From Gemmatimonadaceae bacterium (GTDB lineage: Bacteria; Gemmatimonadota; Gemmatimonadetes; Gemmatimonadales; Gemmatimonadaceae), in contig JADLCY010000015.1 in NCBI GenBank assembly GCA_020846935.1, forward strand, positions 1 to 64,000: 64,000 nucleotides of DNA, given 5' to 3'. The notes below the pieces were generated by a model that worked only from the letters and a program-made list of their open reading frames with translations, did not search any database and was not told where the DNA came from. The position numbers and the translations under genes are program-made. Below, piece by piece: positions 52,553 through 60,792 of the stretch. Numbering within the stretch: the stretch's first letter is position 1; each line of letters begins with the position of its first letter.

Positions 52553-54096
52553 CGCGCTGGCGCGGTGACATACACATCCCCGCCCTGCACCGCGGCCACC
52601 GCTACCAGCGCGGGCGCCGGAGCACTGGCGAGCGCCCGCGCGGCGGTCTTTCCGTACGCCGTCGTCGCGATGACGTGGTCGACCTTGTACGCGGCGAGGA
52701 TCTCTCGCAGTCGCTGCGTGGCAACGGCGGCCGACTGTGGCGTGAGGTGCTCCTGCGCCGTGAACGCGCTGATCGGTACCGTGCGTCGCCCGGTGTAGAG
52801 GTACATGAGCGCGTCGTCGTCAGTCGCGAGCACGTCGCCGGGGCGCGTGTTCGCGCGCACCCACTCCGCGAGCGGCCTCGCGCGCTGCGCGACGTTTGCC
52901 TGTACCTGTGACCACCAGCCGGCCTGCAGCGCCTGCAGGTTGAATCGCGTGTATCCGACGACGAGCGCGACGACGAGGACGCTAGCCGGAACGCGGATGG
53001 ATCTCGACGCCGCGCCGCCAATGGCATGCGCTCCCAGTCCGAGGAGCACGCCGATCACGGGCCAGATGCCCCAGAGGAAGCGCGCGGGCGCGAACGGCCA
53101 CGCAAGCACCACCACGAGGTAGCCGAAGGTGAACACCGTCGTCACAGGCAGGCGACGCATCCCGATCCGCGCACCGGTAACCAGCAGGATGGCGACGCCC
53201 AGGGTAGCAGCGACGCGCGCAACGGGCGAAAGGAGCGCGGTGCTCGTGTGCGCCCACGTCTCGCTGACGAGCTGCCTGGCGTTGGCCAGCACGACCTCGA
53301 TCATCCAGCTCGCGCCCTCCGCACGCGCAGCGTCGCCGAACCACGCGCCGTAGCTGCCGTACTTGCCGGCGAGGACGACGGGAACGCCGCCGGCGTGGGT
53401 TGCGGTCCAGATGTGCCAGGGCGCGAGCACCAGCGCGGCACCAACGAGTGCGCCCGCGGCCGCGGACCAGCGCCGCCTGACGAGCAGGACGAGCACGAGC
53501 CCCGGCACCAGACACGCGCCCAGCGTTCGAACGAGCCCGACCGCGCCAGCCATCGCGCCTGCAGCAAGGGCGTCGCGCCACGTTCCACGATCCACCACGC
53601 GCTCGGCGAGCAGCAGCGCCGGAAACAGCATCGCGAGGAACAGGGGCTCCGACAGGACCATCACGCCGAGCAGCACCAGCGGGGCGCAGGTGGTGAACAG
53701 CAGGGTGGTAAGGGCACGCGCCGCGGTACCGAGGCCGGCACGACCGGTGAGCACCCATGTCCCGACGGTGGCGATGCCGAGCAGGCCCGCGTTTGCGAGT
53801 TTGAAGACGACCACGCTCTCCGGGAACGGCGGCGCGATCCTCCACAGGATGGCGAGGAGCACCGGGTAGCCCGGTGGGTAGTGCGTGGCCCACGGCGCGC
53901 CCGGAAGGTTCAGGTATCGGTAGCCCTCGCCCTCGGCGAGGGAGCGGGCGAGGATGGCGTAGATCCCGTCGTCCTGGAACACGCCGACCGGCCACGGGCC
54001 GATGGAGAGTACGACACTGACCGCGGTCGCGAGGGCCAGCACGAGCGGGAGCGCGACGCGGACATCGACCCGCGCGCGCTCATCCGACGCTGCCAT
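52549..54096 (-). CDS. GT39/ArnT-like membrane glycosyltransferase (2)
   Basis: 515 residues from the ATG at 54096. FQDDGIYAILARSLAEGEGY is the catalytic loop (20), followed by THYPPGYPVLLAILWRI; about 11 membrane helices follow and the C-terminus is periplasmic. It is a paralog of the protein at 49497-51113, probably a duplication with different acceptor or sugar specificity. The gene lies 29 bases after the response regulator gene and overlaps the TMTC-like gene by 4 bp. Confidence 0.85.
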   Translation of the reverse strand: MAASDERARVDVRVALPLVLALATAVSVVLSIGPWPVGVFQDDGIYAILARSLAEGEGYRYLNLPGAPWATHYPPGYPVLLAILWRIAPPFPESVVVFKLANAGLLGIATVGTWVLTGRAGLGTAARALTTLLFTTCAPLVLLGVMVLSEPLFLAMLFPALLLAERVVDRGTWRDALAAGAMAGAVGLVRTLGACLVPGLVLVLLVRRRWSAAAGALVGAALVLAPWHIWTATHAGGVPVVLAGKYGSYGAWFGDAARAEGASWMIEVVLANARQLVSETWAHTSTALLSPVARVAATLGVAILLVTGARIGMRRLPVTTVFTFGYLVVVLAWPFAPARFLWGIWPVIGVLLGLGAHAIGGAASRSIRVPASVLVVALVVGYTRFNLQALQAGWWSQVQANVAQRARPLAEWVRANTRPGDVLATDDDALMYLYTGRRTVPISAFTAQEHLTPQSAAVATQRLREILAAYKVDHVIATTAYGKTAARALASAPAPALVAVAAVQGGDVYVTAPAR

Positions 54097-54125
54097 GTGA
54101 TCCCCCAGCGCGGCCGCGCCAGCGT

Positions 54126-55505
54126 TCACGCCTCTCCCCCAAAGCGCTGCAGCTTGCGGTGGAGCGTCGACGGGTCGATGCCGAGTGTCTCGGCGGCGCG
54201 CGTCTTGTTGCCGCCCTCGGACTGCAGGACCCACATGATGTAGGCGCGCTCGATGGTGTCGAGCGTGGGGTTGGGCGTGGCGCGCTGCTCCACGACGCGT
54301 TCCGGCGTGTGCGAGACGATCTTCTCCGGGAGGCTCGCGACCTCGACGGTGTTGCCCGAGGTGAGGATGACGGCACGCTCCAGCGCGTTCTCCAGCTCAC
54401 GCACGTTGCCCGGCCACGAGTACCTCATCAGCGCATCGAGCGCGTCCTCGGCGAGCGACTTGGGGTCCTGTCCGCGTACCTGCGCCTGACGCGCGAGGAA
54501 GGACTCGGCGAGCAGCGGGATATCGTCCTTGCGCTCACGGAGCGACGGGAGGTGGATCGCGATGACGTTGAGCCGATAGAACAGGTCCCGTCGAAAGCCG
54601 CCGCGGCGGATCTCGTCTTCGAGGTCGCGGTTGGTGGCGGCGATGAGGCGCGTGTCAATGGGCTGAGCATCGGTTGCGCCGACGGGAATGACCTCGCGGT
54701 GCTGAAGGACGCGCAGAAGCTTCACCTGCGTGGCCGGGGTCGTTTCACCGATCTCGTCGAGGAAGAACGTGCCCCTGGCCGCCGCGGAGAAGAGCCCGCT
54801 CTTGTCCTTGACGGCGCCGGTGAACGCGCCCTTCACGTGGCCGAACAGTTCGCTCTCGAGAAGGCTCTCGGGCAACGCGCCGCAGTTGATGGAGAGGAAC
54901 GGTCCTTCGGTGCGCGCGGACAGGTCGTGGACGTAGCGGGCAATGACTTCCTTGCCCGAGCCCGACTCACCGGTGATGAGCACCGTCGACTCGGTGGGCG
55001 CAACGGTCTCGGCGAGGCGCAGGACGTCGGTCCACGGGCGGCTGCGTCCGACCGGACGTTGCGCTCCCGACTTCTCCCGGCGGCGCATCTCCTGCTTGAG
55101 CACCTTGTTCTCGGCGCGCAGATGCTTGTGTTCCGTTGCGCGACGCAGGATGGCCAGCAGCTCGTCGTTGCGGAACGGCTTCTGGATGTAGTAGTAGGCG
55201 CCGTCATTCACTGCCTGCATCGCCGACTGCAGCGTGGCCTGGGCGGTCATCAGGATAACGGGCGTATCGGGGTCCTTTTCGCGGGCCGCGCTCAGGATCT
55301 CGAGACCGCCCACGGCCGGCATGCGGATGTCGCTCAGCACGACATCGGGCGCGAGCGCCTCGATCTGCTCGAGTCCCTGCCGGCCGCCTAACGCGACGTG
55401 TGGCGTGAACCCTTCATTCTTGAGCAGGATGCGGAGGGAGTCGAGGATGCCGGCCTCGTCATCGACGACGAGGACGCTGGGTCCGCCTGGGGTGGAAACG
55501 CTCAC
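54126..55505 (-). CDS. NtrC/PilR-type response regulator
   Basis: 459 residues. An intact receiver (LVVDDEAGI, Asp in VVLSDIRMP, Thr in LMTAQ, Lys in IQKPF), AAA+ domain with GESGSGKEVIA, GAFTGA, FLDEIGE, and a Fis-type helix-turn-helix (NKTRAAETLGIDPSTLHRKL). GAFTGA means it works with sigma-54. It overlaps its kinase gene by 4 bp. Next to pilin genes it is a good candidate for PilR. I cannot tell it from other NtrC-family proteins by sequence alone, so no symbol is given. Confidence 0.88.
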   Translation of the reverse strand: MSVSTPGGPSVLVVDDEAGILDSLRILLKNEGFTPHVALGGRQGLEQIEALAPDVVLSDIRMPAVGGLEILSAAREKDPDTPVILMTAQATLQSAMQAVNDGAYYYIQKPFRNDELLAILRRATEHKHLRAENKVLKQEMRRREKSGAQRPVGRSRPWTDVLRLAETVAPTESTVLITGESGSGKEVIARYVHDLSARTEGPFLSINCGALPESLLESELFGHVKGAFTGAVKDKSGLFSAAARGTFFLDEIGETTPATQVKLLRVLQHREVIPVGATDAQPIDTRLIAATNRDLEDEIRRGGFRRDLFYRLNVIAIHLPSLRERKDDIPLLAESFLARQAQVRGQDPKSLAEDALDALMRYSWPGNVRELENALERAVILTSGNTVEVASLPEKIVSHTPERVVEQRATPNPTLDTIERAYIMWVLQSEGGNKTRAAETLGIDPSTLHRKLQRFGGEA

Positions 55506-57178
55506 AGGGAATCTCCCGGGTCAGCCTGGTAAGTGGGAAGCAGGACGGTCACGCGCGTGCCGCGCGGATCGGAATCGACGAAGACGAAGCCCTTGTGTGC
55601 CTCGATCGCGCGGTGCACGACCGACAGGCCGAGGCCCGACCCTCCGGGCTTCGTCGTGAAGAAGGGGTCGAAGAGCCGGTCACGGATTTCCTCGGGAATG
55701 CCCGGCCCTTCGTCGGAGACCCGCAGCGCCACGCCGCCGCTGTCGAACGACAGGCCGGCCGGCGCATCGCTGGACGTGAGGGGCGCGAGTTCCACCGAGA
55801 CGCGACCCGTGCCCCGCGACGCCTGCACGGCGTTCAGCGCGAGGTTGAAGACCGCGCGGTGCAGCAGGTCTTCGTCGCCCTCGACGATCACCGGCGCGTC
55901 GGGAACGCTCGCGCCCACGGCGACGCCATCCGGACGATCCGGGTGCGCCGCGACCAGCCCCGTGGCGTCGCGGGCAACCGCGGTAAGATCGACGGGGCCA
56001 ATGCGCGTTACGCGTACACGCGCGAAGTCGAGGAACTCGTTCAGCAGGCGCGACAGCCGGTCCGACTCCCTGACGATCAGGCCCGTGAGCGTCTGCTCGT
56101 CGAGCGTGGCCCGATGCGATCGCCCCAGCTGCTCCACCGCTGACCGCACCGCGGCCAGCGGGTTCTTGATCTCGTGTGCCAGGGACGCACTCAGTTCCGC
56201 GACCGCCTCGAGGCGCTCGGCGCGCATGTGCAACGAGTCGAGCCGCTTCTGGTCCGAGATGTCCTGAAAGATCGCCGTCGCCGTTTCCTCGGCGTCGGGC
56301 TCCGCGGTCATGCTCGCGGTGGTGGTGGTGTTGAGCCCGATGGGGAACGAGCGCACGGAGTTCGTCACCGTGCCCTCGGCGCGCGTGGCGCGCACCCGAT
56401 CCACCGCAGCGCGCTCGAGCGAACGCGCAAGGACGGGCGAGACCCGTTCGATGGGCTCGATCACACGCGTGCCCAGCAGCGGGTCGAGGTCGAGACCGAG
56501 GAGCGATGACGCGGCCGGGTTGGCGTAGAGCAGGATCCCGCCCGCGTCGACGGTGACGATACCGCTGCGGATGTTCCGGAGGATGTCGCTGGCCTGCAGT
56601 CGTGCCTTGTTGAGCTGGGCGACCAGCTCTTCGGTCCCGGCGCGTGCTTCGCGGAGCCGCGCACCGATGTAGCCCGACGTCAGGGCCACCGCCGCGAAGA
56701 TCGAAAGCTGCAGCCAGAGCCCGATGTTGTTCGTGATCGGGGACCACACCAGCACTTCGGTGAAGTAGAGTGCGCACCCCAACGCGGCGACGACCAGCGA
56801 TCGCCCCGTCGAGAGCAGGAGCGATGCATACGCGATGACGAGGATGTAGAGCGCGGCAACCTGCGTCGCGCCTTCGCCGATCACGTGCACGATCGTCGTG
56901 ACGGCCACGAGGTCGAACACCGCCTGGGCACCGAGGAACATCGCGGTGAGCGGGCGCCGATAGATCTCGGAGTACGTCGCGGAAATCACGGTGAAGGCGA
57001 GCGCACACGTCATCAGCAGCGACGTGATCAGCGTGTCGACCTTTTCCGCGTTCTGCCAGGCGAAGATGGCGGCGAGGTAGATGGCGCCGACCGACGCCAG
57101 CCGTCCGATGTAGACCCAGCGGACGACAGGCTGAGGCTCGACGAAGCCGAGCGAAGGGGCGTTGCGGTCGGGGAGCAC
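55502..57178 (-). CDS. PilS-like sensor histidine kinase
   Basis: About 558 residues from a GTG at 57178; a TTG at 57235 is less likely because it lies inside the inverted repeat. Six hydrophobic segments (about 18-170), then a PAS domain (ILRNIRSGIVTVDAGGILLY, NPAASSLLG). The phospho-acceptor His is in SLAHEIKNPLAAV; ATP site N-box FNLALNAVQAS, G1 RVSDEGPGIPEE, G2 GGSGLGLSVVHRAI. PilS of Pseudomonas has the same order of six helices, PAS and HisKA. It senses a membrane or pilin-level signal. Confidence 0.85.
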   Translation of the reverse strand: MLPDRNAPSLGFVEPQPVVRWVYIGRLASVGAIYLAAIFAWQNAEKVDTLITSLLMTCALAFTVISATYSEIYRRPLTAMFLGAQAVFDLVAVTTIVHVIGEGATQVAALYILVIAYASLLLSTGRSLVVAALGCALYFTEVLVWSPITNNIGLWLQLSIFAAVALTSGYIGARLREARAGTEELVAQLNKARLQASDILRNIRSGIVTVDAGGILLYANPAASSLLGLDLDPLLGTRVIEPIERVSPVLARSLERAAVDRVRATRAEGTVTNSVRSFPIGLNTTTTASMTAEPDAEETATAIFQDISDQKRLDSLHMRAERLEAVAELSASLAHEIKNPLAAVRSAVEQLGRSHRATLDEQTLTGLIVRESDRLSRLLNEFLDFARVRVTRIGPVDLTAVARDATGLVAAHPDRPDGVAVGASVPDAPVIVEGDEDLLHRAVFNLALNAVQASRGTGRVSVELAPLTSSDAPAGLSFDSGGVALRVSDEGPGIPEEIRDRLFDPFFTTKPGGSGLGLSVVHRAIEAHKGFVFVDSDPRGTRVTVLLPTYQADPGDSL

Positions 57179-57196
57179 GATTGGTCTGGAGCGCCT

Positions 57197-57240
57197 TGCA
57201 CTTTGCCAGCCCGGCCGCGGAATGCGGTGGTGCAAAGTGC
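57197..57240. promoter_or_regulatory. inverted repeat upstream of the two-component operon
   Basis: GCACTTTGC (57197-57205) and GCAAAGTGC (57232-57240) are perfect 9-base inverted arms 26 bases apart, directly in front of the kinase start and in the region shared with the divergent arfB. Likely an operator or looped binding site. Confidence 0.4.
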
Positions 57241-57378
57241 CACACTCTTTGACGACGGCGACGCCTCCGGGTAATCAACGCGTGCCGCTCGCGAGGACTC
57301 AGGCCGCGCCCACGCACAGGCGGGGGGCTGCCTCCAAGTCACGGCCTGGTGTAGGCTTAGCCGGTCCCCGCCTTCGGC

Positions 57379-57822
57379 ATGCCTGACGACGCCGCTTCAG
57401 TACACCTCGCCATCGACGACACGCGGAGCATCCCCGGCGACGAGCTCGTGATTCGTGCTTCACGAGCGGGCGGCGCGGGTGGGCAGCACGTGAATACGTC
57501 GTCCACCAGGATCGAGGTTGCCTGGACTCCCGGCACCTCGCGCGTGCTCACCGGCGAGGAGCGCGCGCGGGTGGCCGTGAAGCTGGCGAGCCGCCTTGAT
57601 GGCCAGGGGGTGCTCCGCGTGGTGGCCAGCGACACACGCAGCCAGCGGCAGAATCGCGAGCTCGCCGAGTCGCGGCTTGCTGCGCTCGTGCGGAACGCGC
57701 TGATCGTCCCCCGAACCCGCAAGGCCACGAAGCCGAGTCGTGCGTCGAAGCAGGCGCGGCTCGATGACAAGAAGAAGGCATCGAGGCGAAAGGCGGACCG
57801 GCGATCGCGAGACTGGGACTGA
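57379..57822 (+). CDS. arfB: ArfB-like peptidyl-tRNA hydrolase
   Basis: 147 residues. The catalytic GGQ is in RAGGAGGQHVNTSSTRIEV (19). There is no stop-codon recognition domain, and the C-terminus is a basic tail (RTRKATKPSRASKQARLDDK, 20), which enters the empty mRNA channel. ArfB/YaeJ rescues ribosomes stalled on messages without stop codons. It is divergent from the kinase operon and convergent to trmL, with 3 bases between stops. Confidence 0.9.
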   Translation: MPDDAASVHLAIDDTRSIPGDELVIRASRAGGAGGQHVNTSSTRIEVAWTPGTSRVLTGEERARVAVKLASRLDGQGVLRVVASDTRSQRQNRELAESRLAALVRNALIVPRTRKATKPSRASKQARLDDKKKASRRKADRRSRDWD

Positions 57823-57825
57823 GCG

Positions 57826-58314
57826 TCAGGATCCGCGTGGCGCCTGGCGAACGCCGGCGAGGCGCTGCTGACGGAGAACTTCGTACGCCGCGATCGCGAC
57901 GCTGGTCGAGAGGTTGAGCGAGCGGACCCTCGGCGACAGGATGGGCATGGCGAGGAAGCGGTCGGCGAAACGCTGATGCAGGCTATCAGGGAGCCCGCCG
58001 GTCTCGCGACCAAAGATCAGGACAGCGTCCTCGCCCGCGCCAAGTGGCGCGTCCCAGAGCACGCGTGGCGCCCTTGTCGAGAAGAACCACGGCGCGCCGA
58101 GGCGCGGCAGCTCGAGCTCGAACGCGTCCCACGACGGCCAGACGCGGAGGTCGATGTGCTCCCAGTAGTCGAGGCCCGCGCGCTTCACCTCACGGTCTGA
58201 CAGGGAAAAACCGAGCGGTTCGATGAGGTGCATCGCGGCACCGACGGCCAGACAGGTGCGCCCCGCGTTGCCGGTGTTCCAGTGAATCTCCGGGTGAACG
58301 AGGACGACGTGCAT
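57826..58314 (-). CDS. trmL: tRNA (cytidine(34)-2'-O)-methyltransferase
   Basis: 162 residues. SPOUT fold: HPEIHWNTGNAGRTCLAVGA, IFGRETGGLP and LNLSTSVAIAAYEVLRQ are the three signature motifs, and the length is that of TrmL. It methylates the wobble base of tRNA-Leu. It starts 3 bases after the GH15 gene stop, so the two are probably cotranscribed. Confidence 0.93.
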   Translation of the reverse strand: MHVVLVHPEIHWNTGNAGRTCLAVGAAMHLIEPLGFSLSDREVKRAGLDYWEHIDLRVWPSWDAFELELPRLGAPWFFSTRAPRVLWDAPLGAGEDAVLIFGRETGGLPDSLHQRFADRFLAMPILSPRVRSLNLSTSVAIAAYEVLRQQRLAGVRQAPRGS

Positions 58315-58317
58315 GCG

Positions 58318-60729
58318 TCAGTGCGTCGGCGCTGTCGGCGACACAAGCACCACGGCGTAGTCACGGTTCTCCCAGCGAGCGGCGTCGAGCCAGTAGAACG
58401 TAAAGCGCACCGTGGTGGCGGCGCGCGCCCCGGCGACGGGCAGATCGATCACGTGCGTGCCAAAGGGGCGCTCGCGCGTTTCACTGTCATGGGTGGTTGC
58501 CCACTCATCCGTGCTCCAGTGCACCATGGCACGGGTGGGCAGCTCCACGCGCAGCAGCTTGCCGGCGGGCATCGCGGCGAGCTTGTGGTTGAATCGCCAT
58601 GTGCGAAACGATGCCGTGGTGCCGCGGCGGATGTAGCGGTCGACGCCTTGCGGCGGCATGTCGAAGACCACGCCATCACGCAGCGATCGGCACAGCTTGA
58701 TGTGCTCCGCGTGCGCCCACACGAGCGGCATCGCGCTGCCCGACGGGCGCCCGAAATGCAGTTCCCGCTGTGGAAGCTCTGGTCCATCCCATACCTGCTC
58801 GGGAATGAGTCCGCCTTCGTTCGCTGAGCCTTCGAGCGCAGCCAGAAGAAGTTCGGCGCTGGCACGCCGGCCGGCTGCCAGTTCGTAGTGCGCACGTTCG
58901 CCGGCGAGCAACGGCCACGGCCGGCCAACGCCAACGCCATCGAAAGGCGCCCCGTCCTCGTGTTCACCGTAGCCGTCGTCGGTGTAGCGGTACCAGAGCG
59001 ACCCCTGCGGAAGCTCACGTCGCAACAGGCCATCGATCACCTTTACCGTGGCAAGCATGCGTGGATCACTGGCGTCCCGCAGGCCAAAGCGCACCAGCGC
59101 CAGCGCGTCAGGGCTGACCACGTGACGGGCGGGCAGACGCGAATTGCCTGGCGGCCGATTCTTGATCGGCACGTAGCCGTCCTTTGGCGACGTCGCCTCG
59201 GCGGTGTCTGGCGCGCCGATGCGAATGTAGTAGCCGTCGACGCCGTATCTGGCGGCGAGGTCGGTGTGCTCGACGTACGTCCACTGTTCGATCTGGTCGT
59301 TCCAGCAGTCGGCCGTCTCGCGCAGGTACTTCGCGGACTCCGCGTCATCGAACACTTCGTACATGTCCGCCGCGGCGAGGAGGGCGGCGATTTCCACAGC
59401 CAGTGTGAACGGACTGTAGCCGGCATCCTCTTCCCATCGATCTTCGCCCGTGACCGGGCCGTTGCGCACCACATAGCCGGCTGCCTTTTCGATCATCGGC
59501 ATGAACGCGGCCAGCCGCTCCGTCGGCAGATGACCGCAGCGACGCAGGGCATCGGCGAGAAGAATCGGGAAGGCGCATTCGTCCATCTGCACGCCGTGCC
59601 AGTATGCGGTTCCGTCGAGCCACGCATTCTGCGGCCAGTGCCCATCGGGTTGCTGGATGCTGCGCAGGTAGGCAAGGATGTCGAGCGCTTCGTCGGATGC
59701 ACCAGCGGCGAGGAATCCCCCGGCGGTCTCGACCAGGTCGCGAGGCCACACGAGGTGGTACCCACCGAGATCGTCGTCGCCCTTGGAGAATCCCCACGGC
59801 ACCGAGAGACTGGCCACGGCCGCGCCCGGAGGCGACGACGAGGTGTGGGCGGCCAGGACCGCTGTCGACACGCGATAGGGCTCGAGGCCGGAGGGACATG
59901 GTCTCGCCCGGTCGAGTGGCACGAGGCTCTGCTGCCAGGCGCGCCACGAATCGACATAGGCGTCGGCCGCCACGTCGAACCCGCGCGCGAGCGATGCGAG
60001 CGCGCGCGACGCGGCTTCCTGAGCATCAGCGCCAAACCCCACCACCAACACCGCCGTGCCGGCGTCCATCGAGAATCCGAGCTCGCCGGTGATGGCCACG
60101 TTGCCTTCTTCGGCGCGCGCATGCTCGGGGAGCAGGCGGCCCGTGTTTCGCAGCTGCTGCCAGCCGTCGGACACACCGACGTAGCCCACCGAGCGACCGC
60201 GCCACGGCAGCGAGCACGCCATGGCGAGCGTGGTACCGCGGCCGGTGGCAAAGAGCATCGGAACGCCCTCGTGGTCACCGACCCAGGCGGTGTTGCCGGC
60301 GCCGGCATTCACGAGGTGGGGCGCGAGCAGACCGTACACGTGGTAGTCGGAGACCTTGCCCTGAAGCGCCGTGAACGTGACCTCCTGCAACAGACAGGGA
60401 CGCTCGGTGTCGCTCACGATGCGCTTCGTGATCCGCCAGGCGCCGTTCAGCGCTTCATTCGTCATGCGGTAGCCCGGCACGCCGGGCTCCAGCGCGACGA
60501 TCGCATGCTGCGCGCCGCGCTTCTCCTCGGTGAAGGCACCACCCGGCCCGGTGACGATCAGCCCGAAGTCGCGCGTGCAGGCACTGTCGACCCGAGGGTA
60601 GTAGATCTCGTTGAGGATACCGTGGCTGATCGTGAACCAGAGGGGGCTTGCAGCTGACCGCGCCGTGCCGACGCCGCATTTCGCACTCGACGTCCAGCGC
60701 GGCGGAATCCCCGGCGCCCCGGGCGCCAT
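58318..60729 (-). CDS. GH15 glucoamylase/glucodextranase-like enzyme
   Basis: About 803 residues from the ATG at 60729; the frame extends to 60762 (MGADARPGDG). An N-terminal beta-supersandwich domain (SPLWFTISHGILNEIYYPRV, 20) is followed by the (alpha/alpha)6 barrel from about residue 290 (LVWPRDLVETAGGFLAAG; QMDECAFPILLADAL; WYRYTDDGYGEHEDG; GRPWPLLAGERAHYELA). This is the bacterial glucan 1,4-alpha-glucosidase type. No signal peptide is seen, so it probably works on internal glycogen or oligosaccharides. Ends with a beta domain. Confidence 0.9.
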   Translation of the reverse strand: MAPGAPGIPPRWTSSAKCGVGTARSAASPLWFTISHGILNEIYYPRVDSACTRDFGLIVTGPGGAFTEEKRGAQHAIVALEPGVPGYRMTNEALNGAWRITKRIVSDTERPCLLQEVTFTALQGKVSDYHVYGLLAPHLVNAGAGNTAWVGDHEGVPMLFATGRGTTLAMACSLPWRGRSVGYVGVSDGWQQLRNTGRLLPEHARAEEGNVAITGELGFSMDAGTAVLVVGFGADAQEAASRALASLARGFDVAADAYVDSWRAWQQSLVPLDRARPCPSGLEPYRVSTAVLAAHTSSSPPGAAVASLSVPWGFSKGDDDLGGYHLVWPRDLVETAGGFLAAGASDEALDILAYLRSIQQPDGHWPQNAWLDGTAYWHGVQMDECAFPILLADALRRCGHLPTERLAAFMPMIEKAAGYVVRNGPVTGEDRWEEDAGYSPFTLAVEIAALLAAADMYEVFDDAESAKYLRETADCWNDQIEQWTYVEHTDLAARYGVDGYYIRIGAPDTAEATSPKDGYVPIKNRPPGNSRLPARHVVSPDALALVRFGLRDASDPRMLATVKVIDGLLRRELPQGSLWYRYTDDGYGEHEDGAPFDGVGVGRPWPLLAGERAHYELAAGRRASAELLLAALEGSANEGGLIPEQVWDGPELPQRELHFGRPSGSAMPLVWAHAEHIKLCRSLRDGVVFDMPPQGVDRYIRRGTTASFRTWRFNHKLAAMPAGKLLRVELPTRAMVHWSTDEWATTHDSETRERPFGTHVIDLPVAGARAATTVRFTFYWLDAARWENRDYAVVLVSPTAPTH

Positions 60730-60792
60730 CGTCCCGTCCCCTGGCCGCGCGTCAGCGCCCACGACTGACTACCGGTCTCCCCGCCGCACTGC

